28,930 nt of DNA from Scatomorpha pullicola. Lineage in GTDB: Bacteria; Bacillota; Clostridia; Oscillospirales; Oscillospiraceae. Shown here piece after piece: positions 1 to 6,328 of the stretch. A program made the translations under genes and the position numbers. The notes beneath the pieces are model-generated. The model saw only the letters and a list, made by a program, of their open reading frames with translations, did no database searches and was not told the origin of the DNA. The stretch lies in NCBI GenBank assembly GCA_018716545.1, contig DVJU01000235.1:1-28930 (forward strand). The letters run 5' to 3'. Each line of letters begins with the position of its first letter. The first letter of the stretch is position 1.

Positions 1-137
1 GCGACAGCTTCAACGACGCGTCCATGCTGGAAGCCGCCGGCACCGGATATATTATGTCAACCGCCTCCCCCGAACTCCTTGCCCGCTTCCCCCACCACTG
101 CCCCAACGTCGCCGACGTGCTGAGGGAGATAAAATAA
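1..137 (+). CDS. HAD-superfamily (Cof-type) phosphatase, C-terminal fragment
   Basis: The open frame read from base 3 to the TAA at 135-137 gives 44 residues beginning DSFNDASMLEAAG. This matches HAD motif IV of the Cof/IIB subfamily (GDSxNDxxML), where the Asp pair binds the catalytic Mg2+. The protein is cut by the window edge, so the nucleophile motif DxD, the cap domain and the start are not visible. Family members dephosphorylate sugar phosphates, nucleotides or flavin precursors; the substrate cannot be told from this fragment. A strong terminator starts four bases after the stop, so this is the last gene of its transcript. Confidence 0.8.
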   Translation, partial: DSFNDASMLEAAGTGYIMSTASPELLARFPHHCPNVADVLREIK

Positions 138-140
138 CCG

Positions 141-173
141 CCGCGGGAGCCAAAACGGCTCCCGCGGGTTTTT
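141..173 (+). terminator. Rho-independent terminator of the HAD phosphatase gene
   Basis: A perfect 11-bp stem (141-151 with 157-167, CCGCGGGAGCC) with an AAAAC loop is followed by GTTTTT. It starts just after the stop codon at 137. Confidence 0.92.
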
Positions 174-183
174 ACTCGTTTGC

Positions 184-224
184 AAAAAGAAAAACGCCGG
201 GGCAAAGCTAACTTTGCTCCGGCG
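184..224 (-). terminator. Rho-independent terminator directly abutting tRNA-Ala
   Basis: Read on the minus strand, a 13-bp stem (212-224 with 195-207, one G-U pair) and four-base loop is followed by TTTTTCTTTTT. The stem starts at 224, the base next to the encoded CCA (225-227), so 3' processing has no spacer between the tRNA and the hairpin. Confidence 0.9.
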
Positions 225-300
225 TGGTGGACCTGAAGAGACTCGAACTCTCGACCTCTCGGATGCGAACCGAACGCTCTCCCAGCTGAGCTACAGGCCC
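225..300 (-). tRNA. tRNA-Ala, anticodon CGC
   Basis: The minus strand folds as a full 76-nt cloverleaf. The acceptor stem is GGGCCTG/CAGGTCC, the D arm GCTC/GAGC, the anticodon stem TTCGG/CCGAG, the T arm GAGAG/CTCTT with loop TTCGAGT, and A73-CCA is encoded. The loop TTCGCAT gives anticodon CGC, reading GCG. Pair 3:70 is G-U, the alanyl-tRNA synthetase identity element, which independently supports alanine. It has its own promoter (336-363) and terminator (184-224), so it is a single-gene transcript. Confidence 0.95.
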
Positions 301-335
301 ATATTCAGTTTGCGCCTCAACTTGAGCGCTAGAGT

Positions 336-363
336 ATTATACCACATATTTCGGATTTGTAAA
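336..363 (-). promoter_or_regulatory. Promoter of tRNA-Ala
   Basis: On the minus strand TTTACA (358-363) and a perfect TATAAT (336-341) are separated by 16 bp. They lie about 36 bp upstream of the tRNA 5' end at 300, as expected for a short precursor leader. Confidence 0.85.
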
Positions 364-378
364 GAGTAAAATTACTTG

Positions 379-407
379 TTGCGTAAATTCGCTCTATGAG
401 TTATAAT
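379..407 (+). promoter_or_regulatory. Promoter of the SRP RNA (and probably dnaX)
   Basis: TTGCGT (379-384), a 17-bp spacer and a perfect TATAAT (402-407) put the start near 413-414, where the SRP RNA terminal helix begins. The promoter is back to back with the tRNA-Ala promoter; their -35 boxes are 15 bp apart. Confidence 0.88.
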
Positions 408-413
408 ACCTGC

Positions 414-711
414 GCGGCCATTTACAAGGCTGCACCAGTCGGGGAGCTAGCGGTGCCCTGTAACCTGCAATCCGCTACAGCAGGGATGGATTCCCAAGAG
501 AGGACAGTGCGATGTGCCGTCTGACCACGGTAAGCGGTGTTGAAGCTCCGGTCTTGCGCAACGTATTCCCGTGAACCATGTCAGGCGGGGAACCGAGCAG
601 CATTAAGCGGGCTCATACGTGTGCCGCAAGGCAGCCGGGGCAGAGCTGGCTGCCGTGGTAACGGGCGTGTCGGCTGTTCAATCGAGGGTGTGCAGTCTTG
701 TAAATGGCCGC
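414..711 (+). ncRNA. ffs: Signal recognition particle RNA, large (Alu-containing) bacterial type
   Basis: The 5' segment 414-428 and 3' segment 697-711 are perfectly complementary over 15 bases, and 430-435 pairs with 690-695, giving the long closing helix. The Alu domain carries GGTGCCCTGTAACC with its TGTAA loop motif near 453-466. The S domain has the conserved ATGTCAGG symmetric loop, a GGAA tetraloop (589-592) closed by CGG/CCG, and the AGCAG loop. This RNA scaffolds Ffh in co-translational membrane targeting; the large form is typical of Bacilli and Clostridia, where it often lies just upstream of dnaX as here. I see no terminator between it and dnaX, so the 3' end is probably made by processing. 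The ends are inferred from the helix, accurate to a few bases. Confidence 0.93.
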
Positions 712-727
712 ATTTGAAACATCACTT

Positions 728-735
728 GGAAAGGA
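728..735 (+). promoter_or_regulatory. Ribosome binding site that decides the dnaX start
   Basis: GGAAAGGA lies 17 bases beyond the SRP RNA helix and 10 bases before the ATT codon at 746. It is only one base before the TTG at 737 and lies downstream of the ATG at 704, so it cannot serve either of those. Confidence 0.6.
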
Positions 736-745
736 CTTGGGCGTT

Positions 746-2545
746 ATTTATCAGGCACTGTATCGCAAATACCGGCCGCGGACGTTTGACGACGTCTGGG
801 GTCAGGAGACCATAACCGAGACGCTCAAGCAGCAGGTGATGACCGGCCGCACCAGCCACGCGTACCTGTTCGTCGGCACGCGCGGCACGGGCAAGACCAC
901 CTGCGCAAAGCTGCTCGCCCGCGCCGTGAACTGCGAGCACCCCGTAAACGGCAGTCCCTGCGGCGAGTGCGCCGCCTGCCGCGGCATAGAGGCCGGTACG
1001 GTCATGGACGTCGTGGAGATAGACGCGGCCAGCAACAACGGCGTGGACAACATCCGCGCGCTGCGTGACGAGGCCATCTTCTCCCCCGCCACGGTCAAAA
1101 AACGCGTCTACATAGTCGACGAGGTGCACATGCTCTCCGCCAGCGCCTTCAACGCGCTGCTCAAGATACTGGAGGAGCCGCCCGAGCACCTCATGTTCAT
1201 CCTCGCCACGACCGAGCTGCGCAAGGTTCCGGCGACCATACTCTCGCGCTGCCAGCGCTTCAACTTCCGGCGTCTGGACGCCGAGGTCATAGCCAGGCGC
1301 CTGGACTACGTGGCCAAGACCGAGGGCATGGATCTCACCCCCGGCGCGGCCAGGCTGCTGGCCAGGCTGGCCGACGGCGGCATGCGCGACGCGCTGAGCC
1401 TGCTCGATCAGTGCTCCGGCCGCGATACGATAAACGAGGCCGTCGTGCTTGAAACCACCGGCGCCGCCGGCTCGGAGCGCATAGTGCGCCTGCTGGAGGC
1501 CATAGCCGGACACGACAGCGCGCTTGCGCTGAACCTGTTCGCCGAGCTGTGGCGCGACGGGAAAGACCCTGCCGGAGTGCTCGGCGATCTGAACAGCCTC
1601 ATGCGCGACGCACTGATACTCTCCGTAGCCCCCAAGGGCGGCGAGGCTCTGACCTCCGGAGCCTACGACATGGACACGCTCAAGCGCTTCGACGCGCTTT
1701 TCACCCGCGAGGAGCTCCTGCACAGCATGACCGCCGCGCAGGAGGGCATCTCGCAGCTGCGCGACAGCCCCAGCGCCCGCACCACGGCGGAGCTCACGCT
1801 CGTGCGCCTGTGCACCCCGGCGCTGGACAAGTCCGCCCTCGAAGCCCGGCTGAGCCGCCTGGAAAAGCAGCTCGAAGCCGTCGCCTCCGGCGCTGTTATC
1901 GCGCCGGCATCCCCCGCTCAGGCGGAGGAAAAGCCCGCCGCGACGGTGAGCGAGCCGGTTCAGACCCACGCGGACGTTGCGCCGGAGCCGCAGCGGCAGC
2001 CAGCGCCGCCTCCCGCGCCTGCCGGGGACGACGCTCCGCCCCCCTGGACGGACGACGACGTACCGCCCCCTCACGGGGACGACGACCTCCCCTGGGTCAG
2101 CGAGCCGGAAGTCAGGCCGGTGGTACAGCCAGCTCCCACGCCTAAGCCCGAGCCGGCGCCCCCGGTTTCAGCCGCGAGCGAGCCGGAGCCGGTCAGCGCG
2201 GAGCCGGAGCGTCAGGCAGAGCCGGGCGGCGGCTTCGAATGGGCGGAATACGTCCGCCGCGTGCTGCCGCACATAGGTGTGGGCTATCAGTTCATGTTCA
2301 AAAACGCCTCCGACGCATATGGCGAGCTGGACGGCGATCTGCTTACAGTGCACCTCGCGGACGGGCTGCTCTACAACGGGCTGAGCGCTCCGAGCAATCT
2401 GGAGGTGCTGCGCCGCACGGCATGCGAGCTGGCGGGGCGCGAAATAAATGTCAGGCTGCTGCCCATAGCGGGCGCTATGCAGCGCAATTTGGACGAGCTT
2501 CGAGCCTTTCAGGAGGTTCGATTCATAAGAAAGGACGGTAATTGA
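746..2545 (+). CDS. dnaX: DNA polymerase III subunit gamma/tau (clamp loader)
   Basis: AAA+ ATPase of the replisome clamp loader, which opens and loads the beta clamp and holds polymerase and helicase together. From the ATT at 746 it has 599 residues. The N-terminus YQALYRKYRPRTFDDVWGQ is the family signature; Walker A GTRGTGKT is at about 44-51, zinc-binding Cys63/72/75/78 follow, and Walker B VYIVDEVH is at about 121-128, with sensor LATTEL after it. A long Pro/Glu linker (about 400-510) precedes a tau-like C-terminal domain. The family normally starts MYQALYRK; here the aligned codon is ATT, preceded by a GGAAAGGA site. The only upstream in-frame ATG (704) lies inside the SRP RNA closing helix and has no ribosome site; TTG 737 sits too close to the site. 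The start is therefore an inference. No convincing slippery site for a gamma form was seen. Confidence 0.96.
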   Translation: MYQALYRKYRPRTFDDVWGQETITETLKQQVMTGRTSHAYLFVGTRGTGKTTCAKLLARAVNCEHPVNGSPCGECAACRGIEAGTVMDVVEIDAASNNGVDNIRALRDEAIFSPATVKKRVYIVDEVHMLSASAFNALLKILEEPPEHLMFILATTELRKVPATILSRCQRFNFRRLDAEVIARRLDYVAKTEGMDLTPGAARLLARLADGGMRDALSLLDQCSGRDTINEAVVLETTGAAGSERIVRLLEAIAGHDSALALNLFAELWRDGKDPAGVLGDLNSLMRDALILSVAPKGGEALTSGAYDMDTLKRFDALFTREELLHSMTAAQEGISQLRDSPSARTTAELTLVRLCTPALDKSALEARLSRLEKQLEAVASGAVIAPASPAQAEEKPAATVSEPVQTHADVAPEPQRQPAPPPAPAGDDAPPPWTDDDVPPPHGDDDLPWVSEPEVRPVVQPAPTPKPEPAPPVSAASEPEPVSAEPERQAEPGGGFEWAEYVRRVLPHIGVGYQFMFKNASDAYGELDGDLLTVHLADGLLYNGLSAPSNLEVLRRTACELAGREINVRLLPIAGAMQRNLDELRAFQEVRFIRKDGN

Positions 2546-2546
2546 G

Positions 2547-2894
2547 ATGGCAAAGGGAGGCTTCCGCGGCGGCTACGGCGGCATGGGCGGTATGAATCAG
2601 GCCAACATGATGAAGCAGGCGCAGAAGATGCAGCAGGAGCTGGCCAAGATGCAGGCCGAACTTGAGGCCAGCTCTTTCACCGCCACCGCCGGCGGCGGCG
2701 CGGTCAAGGCCACGGTGAGCGGCAAGCGCGAGCTGACCGCCCTTGAGATAGACCCCGACGCGGTCGACCCCGAAGACGTCGAGATGCTCCAGGACATGGT
2801 CATCGCGGCTGTCAACGAGGCCATGCGCAAGGTCGACGAGGCGTCCAGCTCCAACATGAGCAAGATAACCGGCATGAAGGGGCTCCCCTTCTGA
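2547..2894 (+). CDS. ybaB: YbaB/EbfC family nucleoid-associated DNA-binding protein
   Basis: A 115-residue protein with a Gly-rich N-terminus (KGGFRGGYGGMGG), a Met/Gln-rich helix NMMKQAQKMQQELAKMQAEL (about 19-38), and the core VKATVSGKRELTALEIDPDAV, ending in the typical SKITGMKGLPF. YbaB proteins are dimeric DNA-binding proteins of the nucleoid. The ATG is one base after the dnaX stop, so the two genes are translationally linked. In many Firmicutes recR follows; here a terminator begins six bases after the stop instead. Confidence 0.95.
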   Translation: MAKGGFRGGYGGMGGMNQANMMKQAQKMQQELAKMQAELEASSFTATAGGGAVKATVSGKRELTALEIDPDAVDPEDVEMLQDMVIAAVNEAMRKVDEASSSNMSKITGMKGLPF

Positions 2895-2900
2895 TGAAAA

Positions 2901-2934
2901 CCCCGGACTGGCTTATCGCCAGTCCGGGGTTTTT
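2901..2934. terminator. Strong, probably bidirectional terminator between ybaB and the opposing lipoprotein operon
   Basis: A perfect 12-bp stem (2901-2912 with 2918-2929, CCCCGGACTGGC) is followed by TTTTT on the plus strand. On the minus strand the stem is followed by TTTTC. It sits between two convergent units and could serve both. Confidence 0.9.
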
Positions 2935-2961
2935 CTTCAGGCTCAATTTGGCGCACAGCGC

Positions 2962-3312
2962 TCATTCGTTTGCCATGACCCCGCCGTTTTCGTCTAGGAG
3001 GTATATGGCGAAGATGGTTCCGAGCTGTATGGGGTAGCTCTCCATGATGAGGCCGTCGAACACCACGCGGACAGCGTCGCCGACGGCCAGCTCCGGCGCG
3101 CCGTCGGAGGAAGCTGTATCGGTCGAAATGGTGAACCTCTCGCCCGCGGAGATGCCGCTGGTGAGCTTATCTGTGCATTCAAGCTCGGCAGAGCCTTCGT
3201 TCACCGCCAGGACTGTCGCGTTGAAGTACGCCTGCCCGCCCGGCTCGCCGCCGCAGGCGCTAAGGCTCAGCACACAGGCCAGCGCCAGAATTAGGGGGAG
3301 CAGCCTTTTCAT
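2962..3312 (-). CDS. Small secreted lipoprotein, DUF3221-like
   Basis: A 116-residue product starting MKRLLPLILALACVLSLSAC: a signal peptide with lipobox LSAC, so it is predicted to be lipid-anchored outside the membrane. A GGAGGTGA ribosome site precedes this ATG; longer in-frame starts upstream overlap the neighbouring gene and lack a signal peptide. The rest is a compact beta-rich domain with TVLAVNEGSAELEC and VGDAVRVVFDGLIMESYP, resembling the OB-like DUF3221 fold (YobA family) of unknown function. It is the last gene of a three-gene envelope operon, 20 bases after the SLH-GH25 gene. DUF3221 assignment is by eye. Confidence 0.8.
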   Translation of the reverse strand: MKRLLPLILALACVLSLSACGGEPGGQAYFNATVLAVNEGSAELECTDKLTSGISAGERFTISTDTASSDGAPELAVGDAVRVVFDGLIMESYPIQLGTIFAIYLLDENGGVMANE

Positions 3313-3332
3313 CGCTCTCACCTCCGTTTGGT

Positions 3333-4667
3333 TCACATCAGGACGTTCAGGTCCACGTTGCCCTCTATGCCCGGCACGGAGCCGCCGGACGTGTACTGCC
3401 ACATGTCGTAGTAGTAGGGGTAGTACGACATCACCCAGTCGGAGGTGTAGTGCGCCAGCCACATCGGGTAGTCAGTCAGGCGGTCGACGTATATGTCCTC
3501 GTTCGAGGTGGAGGGGCTGACATAGGCCATCGGCTGATAGCCCGCGCTCTCGATCACGTCAAAGAACGCTATGGCGCAGTCCGTCACCGTCACCGCGCTC
3601 AGCTCCGCCGTGCGCGAGCCGGAGTAGCTTATCCGCTCCCAGTCGAAAACCACGGGGAAGGTGATGTCGCCGCTGTACCCGCGCAGCCACTCGACGGTCT
3701 GCTCCGCCTCCTCCACGGCCTCCTCTACGGTCACGGCCTGCGAGAAGAAGTATGTGCCGACCTCTATGCCGTTATCCAGCGCGCCCTCGATGTTGTCCAG
3801 GAAATACGGGTCCTGGTATATGACGCCCTCGCTGTAGCCGCGGTAGCCGATGCGGATTATGGCAAAGTCCACGCCGGAGTCTGCCACGGCCTCCCAGTCT
3901 ATCTCGCCCTGGTGATAGCTCACGTCTATGCCGACCAGGCTGTCCGAGCCGTAGCGCAGATAGCCCTCGTCGTCTATGTAGAACTCGTCCTCGTCGTAGC
4001 TGTTCGTCGGGATGCTCTCGAGGTCGGGCGTGTACTCTGGCACCTCCGGGGTCTCGGGCGTCTCCTCAGGCTGTATGGCGTCGTAGCGCATGAGTATCGC
4101 CGCGCACTCGGCGCGGGTGGCTCCGCCCTGCGGGTCGAACAGGTTTCCCTCCCTGCCGGAGACTATGCCCTCGGCGCTCGCCCACGATACGGCCTCGACC
4201 GCCCAGGAGCTGACGGACGCCGCGTCGTAGAAGCTCAGCGCGCCGCCTATCGCGCTCGCGCCGGCGTAGCGGTACAGCATGGTCACCAGCTGCTCGCGCG
4301 TGATGTTGCCGTCGGGGTCGAACTGCGTGTCGCTCACGCCGTCGGCCACGCCGTTCATGCGCGCCCAGTAGACGGCGGTGGCGTACCAGGCCGAGGCGTC
4401 CACATCCTCATAGGCGTAGCCCCAGTCGCTCTCAGGCATGTCCGGCGAGCCGGACAGACGGTAGAGTATCGTGACGAGCATGGCGCGCGTCACGGCTCCG
4501 TCGGGGGCGAAGCTGCCCTCGGACACTCCGTCCATTATCCCGTTGGCCTGCGCCCAGCTCACGGCCTCGGCGTACCAGGCGTCGTTCGGCACGTCGGTAA
4601 AGTCTGCAAGCGCGCCCGTGCACAGCAGGCACAGGGCAAGCATGGCGGCGGCAATTCTCTTTCGCAT
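3333..4667 (-). CDS. SLH-domain surface muramidase (glycoside hydrolase family 25)
   Basis: A 444-residue secreted protein. Residues 1-21 form a signal peptide (MRKRIAAAMLALCLLCTGALA). Three S-layer homology domains follow (about 22-65, 85-130, 145-190) with the usual FxDVP...WY, GIMDG and FxPDG..TRA pattern; they bind pyruvylated secondary cell-wall polymer. A Pro/Glu linker leads to a GH25 domain (246-444) starting GIDVSYHQGEIDW with catalytic-site Asp248, and FDWE with Asp342 and Glu344. GH25 enzymes cut the MurNAc-GlcNAc bond of peptidoglycan. It is thus likely a wall-anchored lysozyme-type autolysin for remodelling or daughter-cell separation. AAGGAGG precedes the start. It lies in an operon between two lipoprotein genes, supporting an envelope role. 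Confidence 0.93.
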   Translation of the reverse strand: MRKRIAAAMLALCLLCTGALADFTDVPNDAWYAEAVSWAQANGIMDGVSEGSFAPDGAVTRAMLVTILYRLSGSPDMPESDWGYAYEDVDASAWYATAVYWARMNGVADGVSDTQFDPDGNITREQLVTMLYRYAGASAIGGALSFYDAASVSSWAVEAVSWASAEGIVSGREGNLFDPQGGATRAECAAILMRYDAIQPEETPETPEVPEYTPDLESIPTNSYDEDEFYIDDEGYLRYGSDSLVGIDVSYHQGEIDWEAVADSGVDFAIIRIGYRGYSEGVIYQDPYFLDNIEGALDNGIEVGTYFFSQAVTVEEAVEEAEQTVEWLRGYSGDITFPVVFDWERISYSGSRTAELSAVTVTDCAIAFFDVIESAGYQPMAYVSPSTSNEDIYVDRLTDYPMWLAHYTSDWVMSYYPYYYDMWQYTSGGSVPGIEGNVDLNVLM

Positions 4668-4697
4668 GGGTATCCTCCTTGTCGTCGTGGCGCGCGT

Positions 4698-4716
4698 CCG
4701 CCCGTGCGTCGGGCGG
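4698..4716 (-). other. GC-rich intergenic hairpin
   Basis: CCGCCCG (4698-4704) pairs with CGGGCGG (4710-4716) around a five-base loop, between the transglutaminase lipoprotein and SLH-GH25 genes. There is no T-run, so it is not a terminator; it may stabilise or partition the operon mRNA. Confidence 0.5.
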
Positions 4717-4737
4717 GCGGAGCGCCGTTGCGGTTTC

Positions 4738-5949
4738 TCAGCCTGAGTATGGCCAGGCGTAGCGTGTTGCGGTGGCCTCAGGCACGCCGGAAGCCTCCCA
4801 GTAATGGTGGGTGTCTCGCATGTACGAGCTTGTCACGTTGAAGTATCTGTGCGCCGTGGTCTCGGACACCGCTCCGAAGGCCACCGGGTCGTCCCAGGTG
4901 ACGTCGACACAGTACCACTCCCCGTCCAGGCACACCATGTTCCAGGCGTGCTCCTCGCGGCTCAGGTTCCCCTCGCCCTCGACGGTTATGCACTCCACGC
5001 CTATCAAGTCCATGAACATCTGGAACGTCGAGGAGTATCCGCGGCAGACGGCTCTGCCCTCAATCAGCGCGCCGTACGGATTGGAGTTGTTTGGGCTCTC
5101 CTCGAAAAACGGCAGCAGGCTGAGAGTTTCCGAGTCGTATTCCGCCGTATCGATTATGTAGTCGTGTATGGCCAGCTCGCGCTCATAGTCGCTGAGCCCC
5201 GCCGGCGCCACCTCGGTGAGTACATGGTCGACCGCCTCCAGTATCGCGCGGTCGTTCTCGTGCAGACCCGCGTGGCTCCCGGAGCGGTAGGCCTCGATTA
5301 TGCGCGCTTCGCTGTAGCTCCACTCCTCGCTCTGCTGCGCAGGCTCCGCCGTCGGCTCCGGGGAAGGCGTCGCGGACGGGGACGGGGACGGGGACGGCTC
5401 GCCGGTCTGTGCGGGGGCGCTGTGCGTATCCGGCGTGGTATCGACCGCCGCGCTGACTGCGGGCGGCGCGCTTTCAAAACAGTCGTTGAAGGCCTCGACC
5501 CCCGACGCCGCGTCCGGCAGGACTATGAGGGCGCACCAGGCGTTCCTGGTGACGACCTCCGCATTGGCTAGCATGTCGGCCTCGGCCGGCATGTAGCCGG
5601 TGAAGTCGGCCTGCCTGGCGTCGAGGTAGCGCTCAAGGCTCAAGGCGGCGTCCTCTGCCGCGTCTGAGTCGGTAAAGTACAACACCGCGACCTCCTGCGC
5701 GGACGAGCCGCCGGCCGCAAGAACGGCTCCGTCGCTTATCGCGGCGGCGTCCAGGCCGTAGTATTCGGTGATATATTCGTCGTACAGCTCATCGCCGGGC
5801 AGAAGCTCCGTCAGGCTCTCCGTCGCCCCGGCGGCTATCGAGCGCGCGATGGCAGATGCCGTCCAGCCCGCCGCGTCGTTGTCGTCGCCGCAGCCTGTCA
5901 GGCACAGCGCCAGTATCAGCATCGGAACAAGGGCTTTGACCTTCGACAT
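4738..5949 (-). CDS. Lipoprotein with DUF4358-like region and transglutaminase-like domain
   Basis: A 403-residue protein. The start MSKVKALVPMLILALCLTGC has a lipobox (LTGC) and an AAGGAGGGAT ribosome site; a longer frame upstream lacks both. Residues about 25-155 (ASAIARSIAAG...LERYLDARQADFTGYMP) resemble DUF4358, a domain of Clostridial lipoproteins of unknown function. A Ser/Pro/Thr-rich spacer with repeated SPSPS follows. The C-terminal part is a transglutaminase/protease-like domain with the papain-type triad visible: Cys in AVCRGYS, His in EEHAWN and Asp in CVDVTWDD. Such secreted domains cut or cross-link peptides; the substrate is unknown. It is first in the operon with the GH25 muramidase. 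The fusion of the two regions is notable. Confidence 0.88.
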   Translation of the reverse strand: MSKVKALVPMLILALCLTGCGDDNDAAGWTASAIARSIAAGATESLTELLPGDELYDEYITEYYGLDAAAISDGAVLAAGGSSAQEVAVLYFTDSDAAEDAALSLERYLDARQADFTGYMPAEADMLANAEVVTRNAWCALIVLPDAASGVEAFNDCFESAPPAVSAAVDTTPDTHSAPAQTGEPSPSPSPSATPSPEPTAEPAQQSEEWSYSEARIIEAYRSGSHAGLHENDRAILEAVDHVLTEVAPAGLSDYERELAIHDYIIDTAEYDSETLSLLPFFEESPNNSNPYGALIEGRAVCRGYSSTFQMFMDLIGVECITVEGEGNLSREEHAWNMVCLDGEWYCVDVTWDDPVAFGAVSETTAHRYFNVTSSYMRDTHHYWEASGVPEATATRYAWPYSG

Positions 5950-5977
5950 GATATCCCTCCTTCGCGCATACAGCGAC

Positions 5978-6007
5978 ATTTTACCACAAATCCATCCGCA
6001 TTGCCAG
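5978..6007 (-). promoter_or_regulatory. Probable promoter of the envelope lipoprotein operon
   Basis: On the minus strand an extended -10, TGGTAAAAT (TAAAAT at 5978-5983), is preceded by CTGGCA (6002-6007) 18 bp upstream. It lies 29 bp from the start codon at 5949. The -35 is weak. Confidence 0.5.
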
Positions 6008-6036
6008 CTATAAATCCTGCCATGCAGCACTCCGCG

Positions 6037-6065
6037 TTGACTATGCGCTGCAATGGTGTTAAACT
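6037..6065 (+). promoter_or_regulatory. Promoter of the membrane peptide-AcnX operon
   Basis: TTGACT (6037-6042), a 17-bp spacer and TAAACT (6060-6065) place the start about 20-25 bases upstream of the ATG at 6095. It is divergent from the lipoprotein promoter. Confidence 0.7.
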
Positions 6066-6094
6066 GTAGACACAAATGACACGGAGGTTTTAGC

Positions 6095-6322
6095 ATGTAT
6101 ATTTACCGTCTGGGAATAGCAATCATGATAGCCGCTGTGTACGCGCTGATACTGGGCTTGCTCGGAGGCATGGACTTCCTGTTCTGGCTCAGCCTGATCG
6201 CCGTTATAGTCGGCCTGATCCTGGCCATAGGCGGCGCAAGCGCTGCGAAATACGACGAAAATCAATGGCACCGGGAGCTGCTGGAGGCTCTCGGGAATAC
6301 GGAAACTGAAACAAAGGAGTGA
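6095..6322 (+). CDS. Small two-helix membrane protein, family unknown
   Basis: A 75-residue product with two predicted membrane helices (about 5-25 and 28-48) joined by the short turn GGMDF, and a charged tail of about 25 residues rich in Glu. An ACGGAGG site precedes the ATG. I recognise no family. Its stop codon lies within the ribosome binding site of the next gene (AAAGGAGTGA), so it is co-transcribed and possibly coupled with the AcnX genes. The topology suggests a small membrane partner, but nothing shows that it acts with AcnX. Confidence 0.75.
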   Translation: MYIYRLGIAIMIAAVYALILGLLGGMDFLFWLSLIAVIVGLILAIGGASAAKYDENQWHRELLEALGNTETETKE

Positions 6323-6328
6323 CGCAAT

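Noticed and set aside
704..745. ATG at 704 as the dnaX start
   Set aside because: It lies within the SRP RNA closing helix, has no ribosome site, and adds 14 residues before a conserved family N-terminus.
1090..1110. A run of six A residues in dnaX as a possible programmed frameshift for a short gamma form
   Set aside because: It lies in the ATPase domain, not near the gamma/tau boundary, and I see no stimulatory stem-loop or upstream ribosome-site-like sequence.
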